Source of the DNA: Agathobaculum desmolans ATCC 43058
Lineage (GTDB): Bacteria > Bacillota > Clostridia > Oscillospirales > Butyricicoccaceae
Reading direction: 5' to 3'
DNA length: 64,000 bases
NCBI RefSeq assembly: GCF_000701665.1
Contig: NZ_JNJN01000005.1
Coordinates: 1-64,000, forward strand
Position 1 is the stretch's first letter; every line of letters starts with the position of its first letter. This document shows, in pieces, positions 8,090-16,588 of this stretch. Under the pieces are notes generated by a model. The model made no database searches, was not told the DNA's origin, and saw nothing but the letters and a program-made list of their open reading frames with translations. Both the position numbers and the translations under genes were made by a program.

Positions 8090-8222
8090 GGTGGTATCCC
8101 TCCGTTCATTTGTTTTATCATATCACGTTCGCGCGCAGGAAACAATGCTGATTGCACTGCCGTGCGGTATGGCTTATAATGGATACGGAACGTGCATACA
8201 CTGCGATGACGGAGGTGTGTGC

Positions 8223-8927
8223 ATGGGAAGATGCAGGGGGAAACGGTTGGGATATATAGCGCTGCTGTGTGCAGCAGCGGTGGCGGTGGGCTGTGGCGGC
8301 AGCCGGGCTGTGCAGGTGATTGCGCAGAAAGCATCTGCACGTACACTGGTGATCGATGCCGGACACGGTGGTTTTGACGGCGGTGCGATCGGTTCGGGCG
8401 GTACGGCAGAGCAGGAGATTAATCTGCGCATTGCGCAGCGGGTGCAGGTGCTGGCGGCATTCTTTGGCGTGCGTACGCAGATGACACGCATGGATGACGG
8501 CGCATTATCCTATGATCCCTCGCGTCCGGTTCGTGAGAATAAAATAGCGGATATCAGGGCACGTGAACGGATGGTGGAGGAGATTGCCGATCCGGTGTTC
8601 GTCAGTATCCATCTGAACAAATTCAGTGACCCGCAGTATCACGGGGCACAGGTGTTTTATTCCCCAAACCATGCGGGCAGCCGTGCATTGGCGGAAATGC
8701 TGCAGGACTGCCTGATCCGGGGCTGTGATCCGCAAAATCATCGGCAGGCCAGACAGGCGGAGCGCACGATTTACCTGATGCGGCAGCTGACCTGTCCGGC
8801 GGTGATCGTGGAGTGCGGGTTTTTGTCCAACCCGGCGGAGGAAGCGCTGCTGCGCGATCCCGCCTATCATAAAAAGCTGGCCGCGGCGATCGTATCCGGT
8901 TACCTGTGGTATGAAAACAGCGGCTGA
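8223..8927 (+). CDS. cwlD: N-acetylmuramoyl-L-alanine amidase, CwlD-like
   Basis: 234 residues. The N-terminal hydrophobic segment (residues 9-24) is a signal/anchor. The Amidase_3 zinc site is visible: DAGHGGFDGG with His48, a glutamate in EQEINLRIA, SIHLN and VECGFLSNP. In Bacillus, CwlD removes stem peptides to make muramic-delta-lactam in spore cortex. The short length and domain order match CwlD, and YlmC/YmxH elsewhere in the window supports sporulation, but other cell-wall amidases share the fold. ATG 8223 with GGAGGTG (8211-8217) was preferred over longer upstream frames. The stop overlaps an ATG of the radA frame, suggesting co-transcription. Confidence 0.82.
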   Translation: MGRCRGKRLGYIALLCAAAVAVGCGGSRAVQVIAQKASARTLVIDAGHGGFDGGAIGSGGTAEQEINLRIAQRVQVLAAFFGVRTQMTRMDDGALSYDPSRPVRENKIADIRARERMVEEIADPVFVSIHLNKFSDPQYHGAQVFYSPNHAGSRALAEMLQDCLIRGCDPQNHRQARQAERTIYLMRQLTCPAVIVECGFLSNPAEEALLRDPAYHKKLAAAIVSGYLWYENSG

Positions 8928-8938
8928 TGGAGGAAAAT

Positions 8939-10294
8939 ATGAAGCAGAAAACCGTTTACCTGTGCAGCGAGTGCGGGTATGAAGCCCCCAAATGGTATGG
9001 AAAATGTCCCTCCTGCGGGGCATGGAATACCATGAGTGAATTTAAGGAAAAGCCGGAATCTGCTGCCCGCGGCACGAATACCTTTGTGCGCGGCGCATCC
9101 CGTCCGACCCTGCTCAGTGATATTCACAGCGGCGATGAATCCCGTTTCCATTCGGGGATGGGGGAGCTGGACCGCGTGCTCGGCGGCGGCGCGGTGCACG
9201 GTTCTTTTGTTCTGGTCGGCGGCGAGCCGGGAATCGGCAAGTCTACGCTGCTGCTGCAAATGTGTCAGGAAATGTGTCGTGCCGCACGGGTGCTCTATGT
9301 ATCCGGAGAGGAATCCCTGCGGCAGATCAAGCTGCGCGCCGCCCGGCTGCAGATAGCTTCGCCCGATCTGTATATTCTGGCAGAAACAGACATGGATCAG
9401 ATCATTGCGGAAACCGAACAGCTTGCGCCGGATATCCTGATCGTGGATTCGATCCAGACGGTGTACCGGCGCGATCTGACGGCGGCGCCTGGCGGTACAA
9501 CGCAGATCAAGGAATGCGCCATGAGCCTGATGCAGTATGCCAAAAATAAAAATGTAACGATTTTTATCGTCGGCCATGTGAATAAGGAGGGGACACTTGC
9601 CGGTCCGAAGATTCTGGAGCACATGGTGGACTGTGTGCTGTATTTCGAGGGCGAAAGCACCGGCCCGTTCCGCTGCCTGCGGGCAGCCAAAAACCGCTAC
9701 GGTTCCACCAACGAGATCGGCGTGTTTGAAATGAGTGACCACGGCCTGCTGGAGGTGCAGAATCCGTCGGCTGCGATGCTGGCCGGGCATCCGCAGGGGG
9801 CGTCCGGCAACTGCATCGCCTGTGTGATGGAGGGCAGCCGTCCGCTGCTGGCGGAGGTGCAGGCGCTTGCTGCAAAAACCCAGTTCGGCGTACCGCGCCG
9901 CACAGCGGCAGGTGTGGATTATAACCGCATGGTACTGCTGCTGGCAATTCTGGAAAAGCGCTGCGGATTGTTTTTATCCTCTTCCGACGTATATGTCAAC
10001 GTGGTCGGCGGCATGCGGCTGGAGGAAACTGCGGTCGATCTGCCGATGGTGCTGGCGATCGCTTCGAGCTTTCGGGATAAACCGCTGCCAGAGGGCGTGA
10101 TGAGCTTTGGTGAAGTGGGTCTGACCGGTGAACTGCGTGCGGTATCCGGGGCGGCGCAGCGGATCAATGAGGCGTATCGGCTGGGATTCCATACCTGCAT
10201 TATGCCCTGGCAGGATGTAGACGCGGATTTGCTGCAAAAAATGAATATCGTACGTGTCCGTACCGTGGGGGATGCGATCCGCGCGGTGCTGTAA
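8939..10294 (+). CDS. radA: DNA repair protein RadA (Sms)
   Basis: 451 residues, normal length. Order: N-terminal four-cysteine zinc finger (Cys9, Cys12, Cys23, Cys26); RecA-like ATPase with Walker A GGEPGIGKSTLLLQ and Walker B ILIVDSIQT; the RadA-specific KNRYGSTNE motif; and a C-terminal Lon-protease-like domain (VYVNVVGGMRLEETAVDLP) lacking a protease role. RadA is a branch-migration helicase in homologous recombination and also affects germination in Firmicutes. ATG 8939 has GGAGG six bases upstream; the ATG at 8927 overlaps the amidase stop and lacks its own site. Confidence 0.96.
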   Translation: MKQKTVYLCSECGYEAPKWYGKCPSCGAWNTMSEFKEKPESAARGTNTFVRGASRPTLLSDIHSGDESRFHSGMGELDRVLGGGAVHGSFVLVGGEPGIGKSTLLLQMCQEMCRAARVLYVSGEESLRQIKLRAARLQIASPDLYILAETDMDQIIAETEQLAPDILIVDSIQTVYRRDLTAAPGGTTQIKECAMSLMQYAKNKNVTIFIVGHVNKEGTLAGPKILEHMVDCVLYFEGESTGPFRCLRAAKNRYGSTNEIGVFEMSDHGLLEVQNPSAAMLAGHPQGASGNCIACVMEGSRPLLAEVQALAAKTQFGVPRRTAAGVDYNRMVLLLAILEKRCGLFLSSSDVYVNVVGGMRLEETAVDLPMVLAIASSFRDKPLPEGVMSFGEVGLTGELRAVSGAAQRINEAYRLGFHTCIMPWQDVDADLLQKMNIVRVRTVGDAIRAVL

Positions 10295-10377
10295 TGCGCG
10301 GGTAAATATTTCTTGTGTTAAAACCGGCCTGTTCGCCGCAGACTAAAAGCAGTCTTGCGGCGGGGAGGTCGTTTTTG

Positions 10378-11334
10378 ATGGAAAAATGGGCACGGTTTGT
10401 GCTGGGCGGCACGGCGGTGGTTTTGTCGGCTTTTCTGCTGTGGGCATGGCGTGTGCGTCCGCCGGCACCGGTGCCGGTGCGTACAGGTCTGGCAGTGGAG
10501 GAGGATATTTATAACAGCGTTACGGTGCCGGGGGTGATCGAAGCGGCGGACAGCACGGCGGTTTGCCCGGCAAAAACGGCGGAAGTGGCACAGGTGTATG
10601 TATCGGCCGGAGAGCAGGTGCGGCAGGGGCAGGTATTGTGCACACTGGGGGAGAGCAGCCCTTCCCGCGGAACAGAAAGCTTTCGTGCAGTATGGAATGC
10701 GGTATCCGGGGTGCGGGCGGCACAAACGGTGACCGCGGCAGAAGCGAATGTGCTGCGCGCACCAGTGGCCGGTATGGTGCTGGTGGTGCCGCAGGCCGGT
10801 GAACTGGTATTGGAAGGGATTCCATGCGCGCAGATCGCCGCATCGTCGGGAATGCAGGTGCGGGTTTCCGCCCCGGAATTATATGCGGGTGAACTGCGGG
10901 ACGGACAACGCGCCAACGTGACGGTTGCTGCGGCTTCCGAACAGGTTTACGGTGCACGGGTGGAGCAGATCGCGCCGGTTGCTTCCCGCGTGGTTGATTG
11001 GACCGGAATGGACGGTGAAACTACGGTAGAGGCGGTATTGGCGCTGTCGGGTGAAACCGATGCGCTGCGGCCGGGTTATACGGCATCGGTCAAGGTATTT
11101 ACCGACCATCATGCGGCGGCGGTGGTCGTTCCGCATGAAGCGGTTTGTCAGCGCGGTGAAGACGAATTCGTCTTTTGTATCCGGTCGGGTCGGGCCGTGC
11201 AGTGCGCAGTACAAACGGGTTACATGCTGGAACAGGTAACCGAAATCACGAACGGTTTAGCGGTCGGGGAAATCGTGGTGCTTTCGCCTCCTGATGATCT
11301 GGCAGACGGCATGCCGGTTGAGGTGACAGTATGA
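10378..11334 (+). CDS. HlyD/MacA-like membrane-fusion (adaptor) protein
   Basis: 318 residues. One N-terminal membrane helix (residues 6-24) anchors an extracytoplasmic protein. The lipoyl-like halves are recognisable in VPGVIEAADSTAVCPAKTAE / VYVSAGEQVRQGQVLCTLGE and, after an unusually short hairpin of about 30 residues, LRAPVAGMVLVVPQAGELV. Beta-barrel segments and a membrane-proximal domain follow. ATG 10378 has GGGGAGG. The stop overlaps the start of the FtsX-like permease (ATGA, 11331-11334), so the pair is translated together as part of a YknX/YknZ-like export pump. The ATPase normally found between or beside them is missing. Confidence 0.82.
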   Translation: MEKWARFVLGGTAVVLSAFLLWAWRVRPPAPVPVRTGLAVEEDIYNSVTVPGVIEAADSTAVCPAKTAEVAQVYVSAGEQVRQGQVLCTLGESSPSRGTESFRAVWNAVSGVRAAQTVTAAEANVLRAPVAGMVLVVPQAGELVLEGIPCAQIAASSGMQVRVSAPELYAGELRDGQRANVTVAAASEQVYGARVEQIAPVASRVVDWTGMDGETTVEAVLALSGETDALRPGYTASVKVFTDHHAAAVVVPHEAVCQRGEDEFVFCIRSGRAVQCAVQTGYMLEQVTEITNGLAVGEIVVLSPPDDLADGMPVEVTV

Positions 11335-12506
11335 AGGTGCGTGATCTGCTTGGCTTGGCGGCACATAATCTGCTGGCCAGCCCGCTGCGGAGCATTCTGT
11401 GTATGCTGTCAGTTGCGGTAGGCACGGGCGCACTGCTGCTGATTGCCGCACTTGGCCTGTTCGGACAGCGCCAGATCGGGACGGCCCTGCAAACGATGGG
11501 GATCGGCGGGCTGTCGGTTTATCTGGAGGAACGGGATGGAGGGGCAGCGCTGTCCGCCGCACTGGCAGATGATTTGGCAGATGCTGTGGCAGGGATCGAT
11601 GCCCTGATGCCGGTCAAGGCCAAGACCGGCAGTGTACGGTCGGGGTATGAAGCAGTCAACGCCGTGTTTTTGGGTGCGGATGAACGGCTGGGTACGGTGG
11701 TGCGGCTGGAGGTTTTGTATGGGGCGCTGTTTTCTGCTGCGCAGGCGGCGGAGGCAAAGCCGGTCGTGGTGGTCGGAGACGGATTGGCGCAGACATTTTT
11801 CGGACGGACCAATATTGTCGGGCGCAGGCTGCGGCTGCGGATCGGTGGGCGGGATGGCTACTATACGGTTTGCGGTGTGGTGCGGGAGCAGACGGGAGCG
11901 CTCGGCGGTGCGTTGTCCGCGCTGGCGCCGCATTTGGTATATGTGCCGTATGGCTGTCTGGCGACCCGGCAGGAGAATGCCGATCAGGTGTTGGTACAGT
12001 GCGCGGCACAGTTTGAACCGGATACAGTGAGCGAGCAAATCACCCGGTATCTGTATGGATACGGACAGGTCGGCGGGACTGTACGGGTGCAGAATATATC
12101 CGGCATGGTGGATGCGGTGCAGGATCTGACCCGGATGGGGGCTGCGTTGTTTCTTGCGGTCGGCGCGGTGACACTATGCGTGGCGCTGATCGGGGTGTTA
12201 TGCAGCATGCTGTCCGCTGCATATGAAAAAACCGGGGAAATCGGTATTTTCTTGGCGTTAGGAGCACAACCGCGTGATGTGCGCCGCTTGTTTTTGCTGC
12301 AGTCGGTTTTGCTGTGTTTGACGGGCGGCGTTTGCGGGATGGCAGCGGCGGGCGCGCTGCTGCACTGGGGGGCAGCGCTGCTGCTGCCGGGATGGCGGCT
12401 GTCGGCAGTGCTGCTTGGCGTAACGGCTTTGTGCGGTGCGGCGGCAGGATGGCTGCCCGCACAGAGGGCAGCCCGGCTTGATCCGATCGATGCAATGCGC
12501 AAATAA
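11331..12506 (+). CDS. MacB/FtsX-like ABC transporter permease
   Basis: 391 residues: an N-terminal helix (LRSILCMLSVAVGTGALLLI), an extracytoplasmic MacB-type domain (about residues 45-250), then three C-terminal helices of the FtsX fold with the cytoplasmic motif GEIGIFLALGAQPRDVRRLF and the C-terminal AARLDPIDAMRK typical of MacB-like permeases. It should work with the adaptor encoded immediately upstream and with an ATPase supplied from elsewhere. GC-rich and translationally coupled to the adaptor by a 4-bp overlap. Confidence 0.85.
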   Translation: MKVRDLLGLAAHNLLASPLRSILCMLSVAVGTGALLLIAALGLFGQRQIGTALQTMGIGGLSVYLEERDGGAALSAALADDLADAVAGIDALMPVKAKTGSVRSGYEAVNAVFLGADERLGTVVRLEVLYGALFSAAQAAEAKPVVVVGDGLAQTFFGRTNIVGRRLRLRIGGRDGYYTVCGVVREQTGALGGALSALAPHLVYVPYGCLATRQENADQVLVQCAAQFEPDTVSEQITRYLYGYGQVGGTVRVQNISGMVDAVQDLTRMGAALFLAVGAVTLCVALIGVLCSMLSAAYEKTGEIGIFLALGAQPRDVRRLFLLQSVLLCLTGGVCGMAAAGALLHWGAALLLPGWRLSAVLLGVTALCGAAAGWLPAQRAARLDPIDAMRK

Positions 12507-12557
12507 GCCTTTTCTTTCGATTTTTCCTGTGGTATGATAATAAAAGATATTGTGCCG

Positions 12558-12579
12558 CTGCTGCTCTTGAGGGCAGCAG
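12558..12579 (+). promoter_or_regulatory. Hairpin in the pyrB leader
   Basis: CTGCTGCTC-TTGA-GGGCAGCAG followed by TATTTTG, between a TATGAT-like -10 region (about 12532) and the pyrB start. It could be an attenuator or a small terminator of the FtsX-like gene. No PyrR-binding consensus was recognised. Confidence 0.35.
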
Positions 12580-12617
12580 TATTTTGGGAAACGATGGAGA
12601 GAAAGGGATGCAGCGCA

Positions 12618-13682
12618 ATGCGCCATATCATTGATTTAAGCGATTTAACGGAAAAAGAGTTTTCCGATTTGTATAAGCTCACCAATAACATCATCGACCG
12701 GCCGGAGGGATATACGGATGCCTGCCGCGGTAAGGTGCTGGGCAGCCTGTTTTATGAGCCATCTACCCGCACGAATTTGTCCTTCTCTACGGCGATGATG
12801 CGGCTTGGCGGCAGCGTGGTAGGCTTTTCCGATCCGGGGTCTTCTTCCACCGCGAAGGGGGAAACCCTGAAGGATACCATCAATATGGTATCCAGCTATG
12901 CGGATTTGATCGTGATGCGCAATCCGCGTGAGGGGGCGGCCAAGGCGGCCTCTCTGTATTCTTCAGTGCCGGTCATCAACGCAGGGGATGGCGGTCATCT
13001 GCACCCGACCCAGACCTTGACCGACATGGTCACGATCCTGCGGCTGCGCGGCTCGGCGGACAATATGAAAATCGGCTTGTGCGGCGATTTGAAGTATGGC
13101 CGCACGGTACATTCCCTGCTGCATTTTCTGGAGCGGTATCATAATGTGGAGTTTTATCTGATCGCACCGGATGCGCTTAAACTGCCAAGCTATATGATTA
13201 CCTTCCTGAAAGAGCACAACATGCCCTATTGCGAGGTGGGCAGCATCGATGCGGTTCTGCCCGAGCTGGATGTGCTGTATATGACGCGGATTCAGCGTGA
13301 ACGCTTTGTATCTGCGCAGGAATATGCCAATCTGGAAGGAAATTATCAGCTGACAGCGGAAAAAATGCGCCGTGCGAAAAAGGATATGCTGGTGCTGCAT
13401 CCGCTGCCGCGCGTGGATGAGATCGCACAGGATGTGGACGATGATCCCCGGGCGGTTTATTTCCGTCAGGCGCGGTTCGGTATGTTCGGCCGCATGGCGC
13501 TGCTGCTGACGCTTTCCAAGCTGCCGTTTGTCCGTGCAGTCCATCAGGAGATCGGCGCACGGGGCTTGCGGTGCTCGAACCACAAGTGTATTACCAAAAC
13601 CGAATTGTATCTGCCGCCGCTTTCGGGGATGGCTGGCGGGCGGTGTCCCTATTGTGACGCACCGCTGGAAAAAGCGGAATGA
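12618..13682 (+). CDS. pyrB: Aspartate carbamoyltransferase catalytic chain with C-terminal PyrI-like zinc domain
   Basis: 354 residues, about 45 longer than a plain PyrB. Residues 1-305 are the transcarbamylase: carbamoyl-phosphate loop FYEPSTRTNLSF (Ser49-Thr50-Arg51-Thr52), the 80s loop GSSSTAKGETLKDT, HPTQTLTDM and HPLPRVDEI. It catalyses the first committed step of pyrimidine synthesis. After LPFVRAVH the chain continues into a module with Cys319-x4-Cys324 and Cys343-x2-Cys346, the spacing of the zinc site of the regulatory chain PyrI, but with no allosteric nucleotide-binding domain. ATG 12618 gives the family-typical start and has a purine-rich AAAGGGA upstream. No other pyr genes are adjacent. 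Confidence 0.93.
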   Translation: MRHIIDLSDLTEKEFSDLYKLTNNIIDRPEGYTDACRGKVLGSLFYEPSTRTNLSFSTAMMRLGGSVVGFSDPGSSSTAKGETLKDTINMVSSYADLIVMRNPREGAAKAASLYSSVPVINAGDGGHLHPTQTLTDMVTILRLRGSADNMKIGLCGDLKYGRTVHSLLHFLERYHNVEFYLIAPDALKLPSYMITFLKEHNMPYCEVGSIDAVLPELDVLYMTRIQRERFVSAQEYANLEGNYQLTAEKMRRAKKDMLVLHPLPRVDEIAQDVDDDPRAVYFRQARFGMFGRMALLLTLSKLPFVRAVHQEIGARGLRCSNHKCITKTELYLPPLSGMAGGRCPYCDAPLEKAE

Positions 13683-13695
13683 GGAAAAAATATAA

Positions 13696-13729
13696 GCGCC
13701 CGCCCGACCGTATATGGTCGGGCGGGCGC
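13696..13729 (+). terminator. GC-rich hairpin after pyrB
   Basis: Perfect 14-bp stem GCGCCCGCCCGACC / GGTCGGGCGGGCGC with loop GTATAT, then CTCTTT. Likely rho-independent terminator of pyrB. Confidence 0.75.
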
Positions 13730-13732
13730 CTC

Positions 13733-13780
13733 TTTGACAGCAAAAGGATCTGCCATATGGCAGATCCTTTTGCTGTCAAA
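13733..13780. terminator. 48-bp perfect palindrome, bidirectional terminator-like
   Basis: The 24 bases 13733-13756 are the exact reverse complement of 13757-13780, with no loop bases. The inner part has GGATCTGCC/GGCAGATCC arms flanked by AAAA/TTTT, giving a terminator in either direction between pyrB (+) and nfnB (-). A perfect palindrome this long is more than a terminator needs. Confidence 0.7.
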
Positions 13781-13790
13781 GTAAAAAAAC

Positions 13791-15182
13791 TTACTGTTTA
13801 TTCTTAATGTATTCATCCATTGCCGCGGCGGCGCGCTTGCCTGCGCCCATGGCAAGGATAACCGTGGCCGCACCGGTAACGGCATCGCCGCCGGCGAACA
13901 CACCATCCTTGGAGGTGATGCCGTGCTCGTCATCTGCAACGATGCAGCCCTTGCGGTTGGTATCCAGACCCGGGGTGGTCGTGCGGATTAGCGGATTGGG
14001 GCTGGTACCGATCGCAGCAATAACGCAGTCGAGGTCGAGTACAAACTCCGACCCTTCGACCGGCACCGGACGGCGGCGGCCGGAGTCGTCAGGCTCGCCC
14101 AGCTCCATCTGCTGGCACTTGAGACCGACAACATTATAATTTTCGTCGGACAGTACCTCGAGCGGCGCGGTCAGGAACTTGAAGACAATGCCCTCTTCCT
14201 TGGCATGATGGATCTCTTCCAAACGGGCGGGAAGCTCCTTTTCCGAGCGGCGGTATACAATGTAAACCTCTTCCGCGCCCATGCGCTTGGCACAGCGTGC
14301 TGCATCCATCGCCACATTGCCGCCGCCGACAACGGCAACCTTGCGCGCGTGGAAAATCGGGGTCTCGGCCCCGTCCTGATATGCCTTCATCAGGTTGATG
14401 CGGGTCAGGTATTCATTGGCGGAGTAAACGCCGTTGGCGTTTTCGCCCGGCACACCCATAAAGGTCGGCAAACCGGCACCAGAGCCGACAAATACGGCTT
14501 CGTAGCCGTCCTCGAACAGTTCATCGATGGTTTCCGAACGGCCGACCACGAAGTTCAGCACAAATTCTACGCCGAGATCTTTCAGTGTGTCGATCTCCTT
14601 CTGCACGATTTCCTTAGGCAGACGGAATTCCGGAATGCCGTACATCAATACGCCGCCTGCGGTGTGCAGCGCCTCAAATACGGTGACCTCGTAGCCCATA
14701 CGCGCCAGATCCCCTGCACAAGTCAGACCGGCCGGGCCGGCGCCGACGATAGCGCACTTGTGGCCGTTGGATGCCGGTTTTTCCGGCTTTTCTTCGCCGT
14801 GCTCACGGGCGTAGTCCGCAACAAAGCGCTCGAGACGGCCGATCGCAACCGGCTCGCCCTTGATGCCGCGCACACATTTCTGCTCGCACTGCGTTTCCTG
14901 CGGGCAGACACGGCCGCAGACGGCGGGCAGGGCAGAGGTCTCTTTAATTTTGGCAGCGGCTTCAAGGAACTTGCCTTCGGCCACCAGCGCAATAAACTCC
15001 GGGATCTTGACCTGTACCGGGCAGCCGGAGATACAGGGCTTGTGCTTGCAGTTCAGGCAGCGCTGCGCTTCCTCGATCGCCATTTCCGGCGTGTAGCCCA
15101 GCGTTACTTCGTCAAAGTTTTTGTTGCGGATGTCCGGCGCCTGCTCGGGCATGGGCATTTTCTGCGGGTTCATATTCGCCAT
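13791..15182 (-). CDS. nfnB: NfnB-type subunit of NADH-dependent ferredoxin:NADP+ oxidoreductase (GltD-like)
   Basis: 463 residues. N-terminal cysteine clusters CLNCKHKPCISGCP and CGRVCPQETQCEQKC hold two iron-sulfur centres, followed by FAD (VGAGPAGLTCAGDLA) and NADPH (VVGGGNVAMDAARCAKRM) nucleotide folds, the plan of glutamate synthase small subunits. Immediately upstream, one base away, lies an NfnA-type flavoprotein, so I prefer NfnB (electron bifurcation linking NADH, ferredoxin and NADPH) over GltD; no gltB is nearby. ATG at 15182 with AGGAGGT (15191-15197) was chosen over a longer upstream frame. An equally possible label is the sulfide dehydrogenase alpha-type subunit. Confidence 0.85.
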   Translation of the reverse strand: MANMNPQKMPMPEQAPDIRNKNFDEVTLGYTPEMAIEEAQRCLNCKHKPCISGCPVQVKIPEFIALVAEGKFLEAAAKIKETSALPAVCGRVCPQETQCEQKCVRGIKGEPVAIGRLERFVADYAREHGEEKPEKPASNGHKCAIVGAGPAGLTCAGDLARMGYEVTVFEALHTAGGVLMYGIPEFRLPKEIVQKEIDTLKDLGVEFVLNFVVGRSETIDELFEDGYEAVFVGSGAGLPTFMGVPGENANGVYSANEYLTRINLMKAYQDGAETPIFHARKVAVVGGGNVAMDAARCAKRMGAEEVYIVYRRSEKELPARLEEIHHAKEEGIVFKFLTAPLEVLSDENYNVVGLKCQQMELGEPDDSGRRRPVPVEGSEFVLDLDCVIAAIGTSPNPLIRTTTPGLDTNRKGCIVADDEHGITSKDGVFAGGDAVTGAATVILAMGAGKRAAAAMDEYIKNKQ

Positions 15183-15183
15183 G

Positions 15184-16029
15184 TTACTTGACCTCCTGTT
15201 TGAGCAGATTGCATTCGTGACGCTCGACAGAGGCTTTTTCCTGTGCCTTATACATGGCGCCGCGGCGCATGGAGCCGTCAAAATCGACGAGATGGCCGTC
15301 GAAGTCCGGACCGTCCACGCAGGCGAACTTGGTTTCGCCGCCGACCGTCAGGCGGCAGCCGCCGCACATACCGGTGCCGTCTACCATAATGGTGTTCATG
15401 GAAACAATGGTTTTGATGCCATAGGGGCGGGTGGTTTCGGCAACAAATTTCATCATGATCATCGGGCCGATGGCAATGACGGCGTCATATTGATTGCCGG
15501 CATCAATCAGCTCCCCCAGCACTTCGGTGACCAGCGCTTTGCGGCCGTTCGAGCCATCGTCGGTTACGACGTACAGGTTGGTGGAGGCGGCTTTCATCTC
15601 CTCCTCCAGAATAATGATATCCTTGCTGCGGAAGCCTGCGATCAGGTCGACCTCAGCGCCCATTTCGTGCAGCTTTTTGGCCTGCGGGTAGGCAATGGCG
15701 CAGCCGAGACCGCCGCCGACGACCGCGACCTTCTTCAGCCCTTCCAATTCGGACGCGCGGCCGAGCGGACCGACAAAATCATGCAGGCAGTCGCCCTCGT
15801 TCAACCGGCCGAGCGCCATTGTGGTTGCGCCGACCTCCTGAAAAATAATCGTAACAGCACCGGTCTTGCGGTCGAAGTCTGCAATGGTGAGCGGGATGCG
15901 CTCGCCGTCTTCACTGACGCGCAGGATGATGAACTGGCCCGGTTCGGCCTTGCGCGCCACGTGCGGCGCGTCGATCACCATCAGCTTGGTATTGGCGTTC
16001 AGCGTCTGTTTTTTCAAAATCTGATACAC
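15184..16029 (-). CDS. nfnA: NfnA-type FAD/NAD-binding subunit (sulfide/dihydroorotate dehydrogenase-like)
   Basis: 281 residues. Ferredoxin-reductase fold: FAD-binding GQFIILRV and RIPLTIAD, NAD-binding VAVVGGGLGCAIAYPQAK, and a C-terminal [2Fe-2S] site in DGTGMCGGCRLTVGG ... FACVDGP. The Asp-x-x-Cys-x-x-Cys ... Cys ligand set is characteristic of NfnA. With NfnB it would form the heterodimer that moves electrons among NADH, ferredoxin and NADP+ in the cytosol of anaerobes. The start is GTG (16027-16029) with AAGGAGGG 11 bases upstream; no ATG fits. Confidence 0.85.
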   Translation of the reverse strand: MYQILKKQTLNANTKLMVIDAPHVARKAEPGQFIILRVSEDGERIPLTIADFDRKTGAVTIIFQEVGATTMALGRLNEGDCLHDFVGPLGRASELEGLKKVAVVGGGLGCAIAYPQAKKLHEMGAEVDLIAGFRSKDIIILEEEMKAASTNLYVVTDDGSNGRKALVTEVLGELIDAGNQYDAVIAIGPMIMMKFVAETTRPYGIKTIVSMNTIMVDGTGMCGGCRLTVGGETKFACVDGPDFDGHLVDFDGSMRRGAMYKAQEKASVERHECNLLKQEVK

Positions 16030-16152
16030 TCTTTATATGTCCCTCCTTGCGGTTATCGCATCAAACACTATTATTATACTGTCAATACACTGCAAACGCA
16101 AGGCAAAATCCGGCGGGGGGAAACGAGGTTTGCCCGTAAAAAGAGCAGGTAA

Positions 16153-16380
16153 TTAGTAATTCAGCACAATAAAGTCGGTAGGGATGTAGCCATCCCGGCC
16201 GTAGGAGCATACATGCAGCCAGCCGGCGCTGCGGTTCAGTACGGTCAGTGCTTCGCCGTCTGCTGCGTGCGCCGTGACCGGTGCAGAGATGTCCGGTGTG
16301 CGGCGAAGCGGAACGGCGCCGCCGTCGGTATCAACTGTGGCGGTAAGAGGGGGAGCGGGGGGATAATAATGTTGGATCAT
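16153..16380 (-). CDS. Small bacterial SH3-domain protein
   Basis: 75 residues from ATG 16380, which has GGAGGCG at a good distance; a longer frame from 16422 lacks one. After a proline-rich start (MIQHYYPPAPP) the protein is essentially one bacterial SH3 domain (LRRTPDISAPVTAHAADGEA, LNRSAGWLHV, RDGYIPTDFI). Such domains usually bind cell-wall peptides, but I see no signal peptide, so export or partner is unclear. Possibly in one transcript with nfnAB although it sits upstream of nfnA by 120 bp. Confidence 0.7.
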   Translation of the reverse strand: MIQHYYPPAPPLTATVDTDGGAVPLRRTPDISAPVTAHAADGEALTVLNRSAGWLHVCSYGRDGYIPTDFIVLNY

Positions 16381-16504
16381 ACCAATCGCCTCCAAAGGTA
16401 GTGGTGTTTTCAAGCTATGCACGGCAGTGCTGCAGTGCGCCTGCGTTCGGCGGATGGTATCGGCGGCTTGGTGCGGCGGCAGAAAAATTTCCGTTAGAAA
16501 GTTC

Positions 16505-16533
16505 TTGCATTTTCAATCACTCGGATGTATAAT
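16505..16533 (+). promoter_or_regulatory. Promoter of the amino-acid ABC importer operon
   Basis: TTGCAT (16505-16510), 17-bp spacer, TATAAT (16528-16533), 55 bp before the binding-protein ATG. Confidence 0.75.
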
Positions 16534-16588
16534 AATAAGCAATGTAAACAAAGGGCTGAAAAACAGCGCCTGAGAGGAGATCATAAAA

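Noticed and set aside
13791-15182. Glutamate synthase small subunit (gltD)
   Set aside because: No gltB nearby and an NfnA gene is one base upstream, so NfnB is preferred; the alternative is noted in the entry.
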